Below are positions 63,121 through 64,000 of a stretch of DNA of 64,000 bases, piece after piece. How positions within the stretch are numbered: position 1 is the stretch's first letter; each line of letters begins with the position of its first letter. The notes beneath the pieces were generated by a model. It saw nothing but the letters and a program-made list of their open reading frames with translations, was not told the DNA's origin and ran no database searches. The stretch covers positions 1-64,000 of the forward strand of contig CAZOBD010000003.1 of NCBI GenBank assembly GCA_964577665.1. Direction: 5' to 3'. A program made the translations under genes and the position numbers. Source of the DNA: CAYVTD01 sp964577665. Lineage in GTDB: Bacteria > Bacteroidota > Ignavibacteria > Kapaibacteriales > UBA2268.

Positions 63121-64000
63121 TTACCCTGCTACTCTTCTCCAAAAGCTCGATGAGAACTTCGGGTCTTTATATTCAAGAAATTCTTTCCACCGCGGATAGA
63201 ATTTTTTAAAGTCATCCGAACTCATCCTTGCATCTTTTGCGGGATAAAATCCGCCTCCTGCATCCCTTACCACTCTGTCTAGTTCATTCAGAAGCAAAAG
63301 TGTCTTTTTTCCTGTCATCCTAAAATCAATAGCCATGTTAACTCCGGGCCTCGGAAATGACATCATGCCGGGTGATTCAACATCGCCGAAAGTTTTCATA
63401 ACGGTAAGAAATGAACTAAGCCCCGAGCGTGATACCAAATCCAGAAATTCATTATAAGCCTCCCTTTCTTTTCCGAAGGGAATAACGAATTGATACTGCA
63501 GAAAACCGTTTTTGCCGTAAGCCCTGTTCCAATGATAAACTCCGTCCAGCGGATAGAAAAACGGATCGTAATGTACAATATTTCTTTCAATTTTATTTAC
63601 CTGCTTATTGTAATAAAGCATATTGAAAGCATTTACGGTAATATTATTTATAAATGGAGCTTCAACAGGCAGAGCTTTCGGTTCTTTTTTCTTAACCTCC
63701 GGTACTGCCATTTTTGCCGGGTCCGCATGGCTGCCCCTGTTATATATTCCTCTGCCGCGGGAGCTTCCGGTTGCAGTACAGTCCACCCAGGCAACGGTAT
63801 AATCAAAATCTTTTTCAGACTCTTCATTTATTTCAAAGAACTCTTCCAAGCGGTCATATTTTATCGCTTCCATGGCAAAAAACTCGCTGGGACAATGCTG
63901 AAGCTGCATTTCAAGCCAGGTAACAATGCCCGTTAGGCCTAGTCCCCCGATAGTTGCGTGAAACATGCCGCTGTTCTCTTCCCTGGAGCAAATAATTCTT
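63121..64000 (-). CDS. DprE1-like FAD-linked oxidase (partial, cut by window edge)
   Basis: The reading frame stays open to the window edge: codons before the first visible Met read RIICSREENSG, then MFHATIGGLGLTGIV. That is the DprE1 (decaprenylphosphoryl-ribose oxidase) motif at the end of the FAD-binding domain. The remaining ~290 residues are the substrate domain (LPVEAPFINNITVNAFN, GVYHWNRAYGKNGFLQYQFV) through FSSSFWRRVAG. It would oxidise polyprenyl-phospho-ribose to the 2-keto form, which the DprE2-like enzyme then reduces. The N-terminal FAD domain lies beyond the window. Confidence 0.85.
   Translation of the reverse strand, partial: RIICSREENSGMFHATIGGLGLTGIVTWLEMQLQHCPSEFFAMEAIKYDRLEEFFEINEESEKDFDYTVAWVDCTATGSSRGRGIYNRGSHADPAKMAVPEVKKKEPKALPVEAPFINNITVNAFNMLYYNKQVNKIERNIVHYDPFFYPLDGVYHWNRAYGKNGFLQYQFVIPFGKEREAYNEFLDLVSRSGLSSFLTVMKTFGDVESPGMMSFPRPGVNMAIDFRMTGKKTLLLLNELDRVVRDAGGGFYPAKDARMSSDDFKKFYPRWKEFLEYKDPKFSSSFWRRVAG

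Overview
This window looks like a scaffold from a Gram-negative, flagellated member of the FCB group, most likely an Ignavibacteria/Kapabacteria-like or other Bacteroidota-related lineage. The signs are a type IX secretion C-terminal sorting domain, a DUF4835 (PorD-like) protein, giant GEVED-containing surface proteins, lipid A genes (lpxB, lpxK), a FliW/CsrA/MotB motility cluster, and promoters resembling the Bacteroidota TTG-N20-TAnnTTTG type. The genome is AT-rich. Two runs of exactly 100 N (8857-8956 and 15139-15238) mark scaffold joins, so this is probably a draft or metagenome assembly. The taxonomic placement is inferred from gene content only.

Region 1 (1-16.8 kb) is accessory surface-protein territory, all on the minus strand. 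It holds the start of a secreted protein cut by the window edge, a hairpin/tandem repeat array, an ~3,736-residue modular exported protein, a small DUF2442 protein, and a tail-fibre-like exported protein of ~1,224 residues once an artefactual join is repaired. Two of these genes share an identical 24-bp upstream element that abuts a candidate promoter with the same geometry.

Region 2 (16.8-26.8 kb) is signalling and motility: a NarL-type response regulator divergent from a PAS histidine kinase, a GNAT-like protein, then a receiver protein, csrA, fliW and motB, followed by a T9SS-exported beta-propeller protein.

Region 3 (26.8-53.7 kb) is mostly housekeeping. It includes folC, an SLC13 transporter, two SPOUT RNA methyltransferases, an HD-PycTM membrane protein, a PorD-like protein, gpsA and plsY (phospholipid synthesis), a secreted TPR-CHAT protein, tRNA-Ser(GGA), lpxB/acyltransferase/lpxK (lipid A), a Ca2+/Na+ exchanger, hemW, a PiT phosphate transporter with a PhoU-like tail, a 1.3-kb AT-rich spacer with a degenerate 21-bp repeat, a baeRF-type protein, folE plus a pterin synthase, a LolB-like lipoprotein, and an RNase E/G with an odd insert.

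Region 4 (53.7-64 kb) begins with a decayed nucleotidyltransferase pair, then dxr, rseP and surE. A signalling run follows: a small protein, an HDOD protein, a GAF/PAS kinase and a receiver-kinase hybrid. The window ends with a DprE2-like reductase and a DprE1-like oxidase (cut by the edge), separated by 0.5 kb of dispersed palindromic repeats that also occur near 16.5 kb.

The most interesting signals are the shared promoter element at 166-216 and 16325-16376, the HD-PycTM protein without a neighbouring cyclase, the hairpin families at 288-554, and the N-gap that can be shown to be a 55-bp contig overlap.
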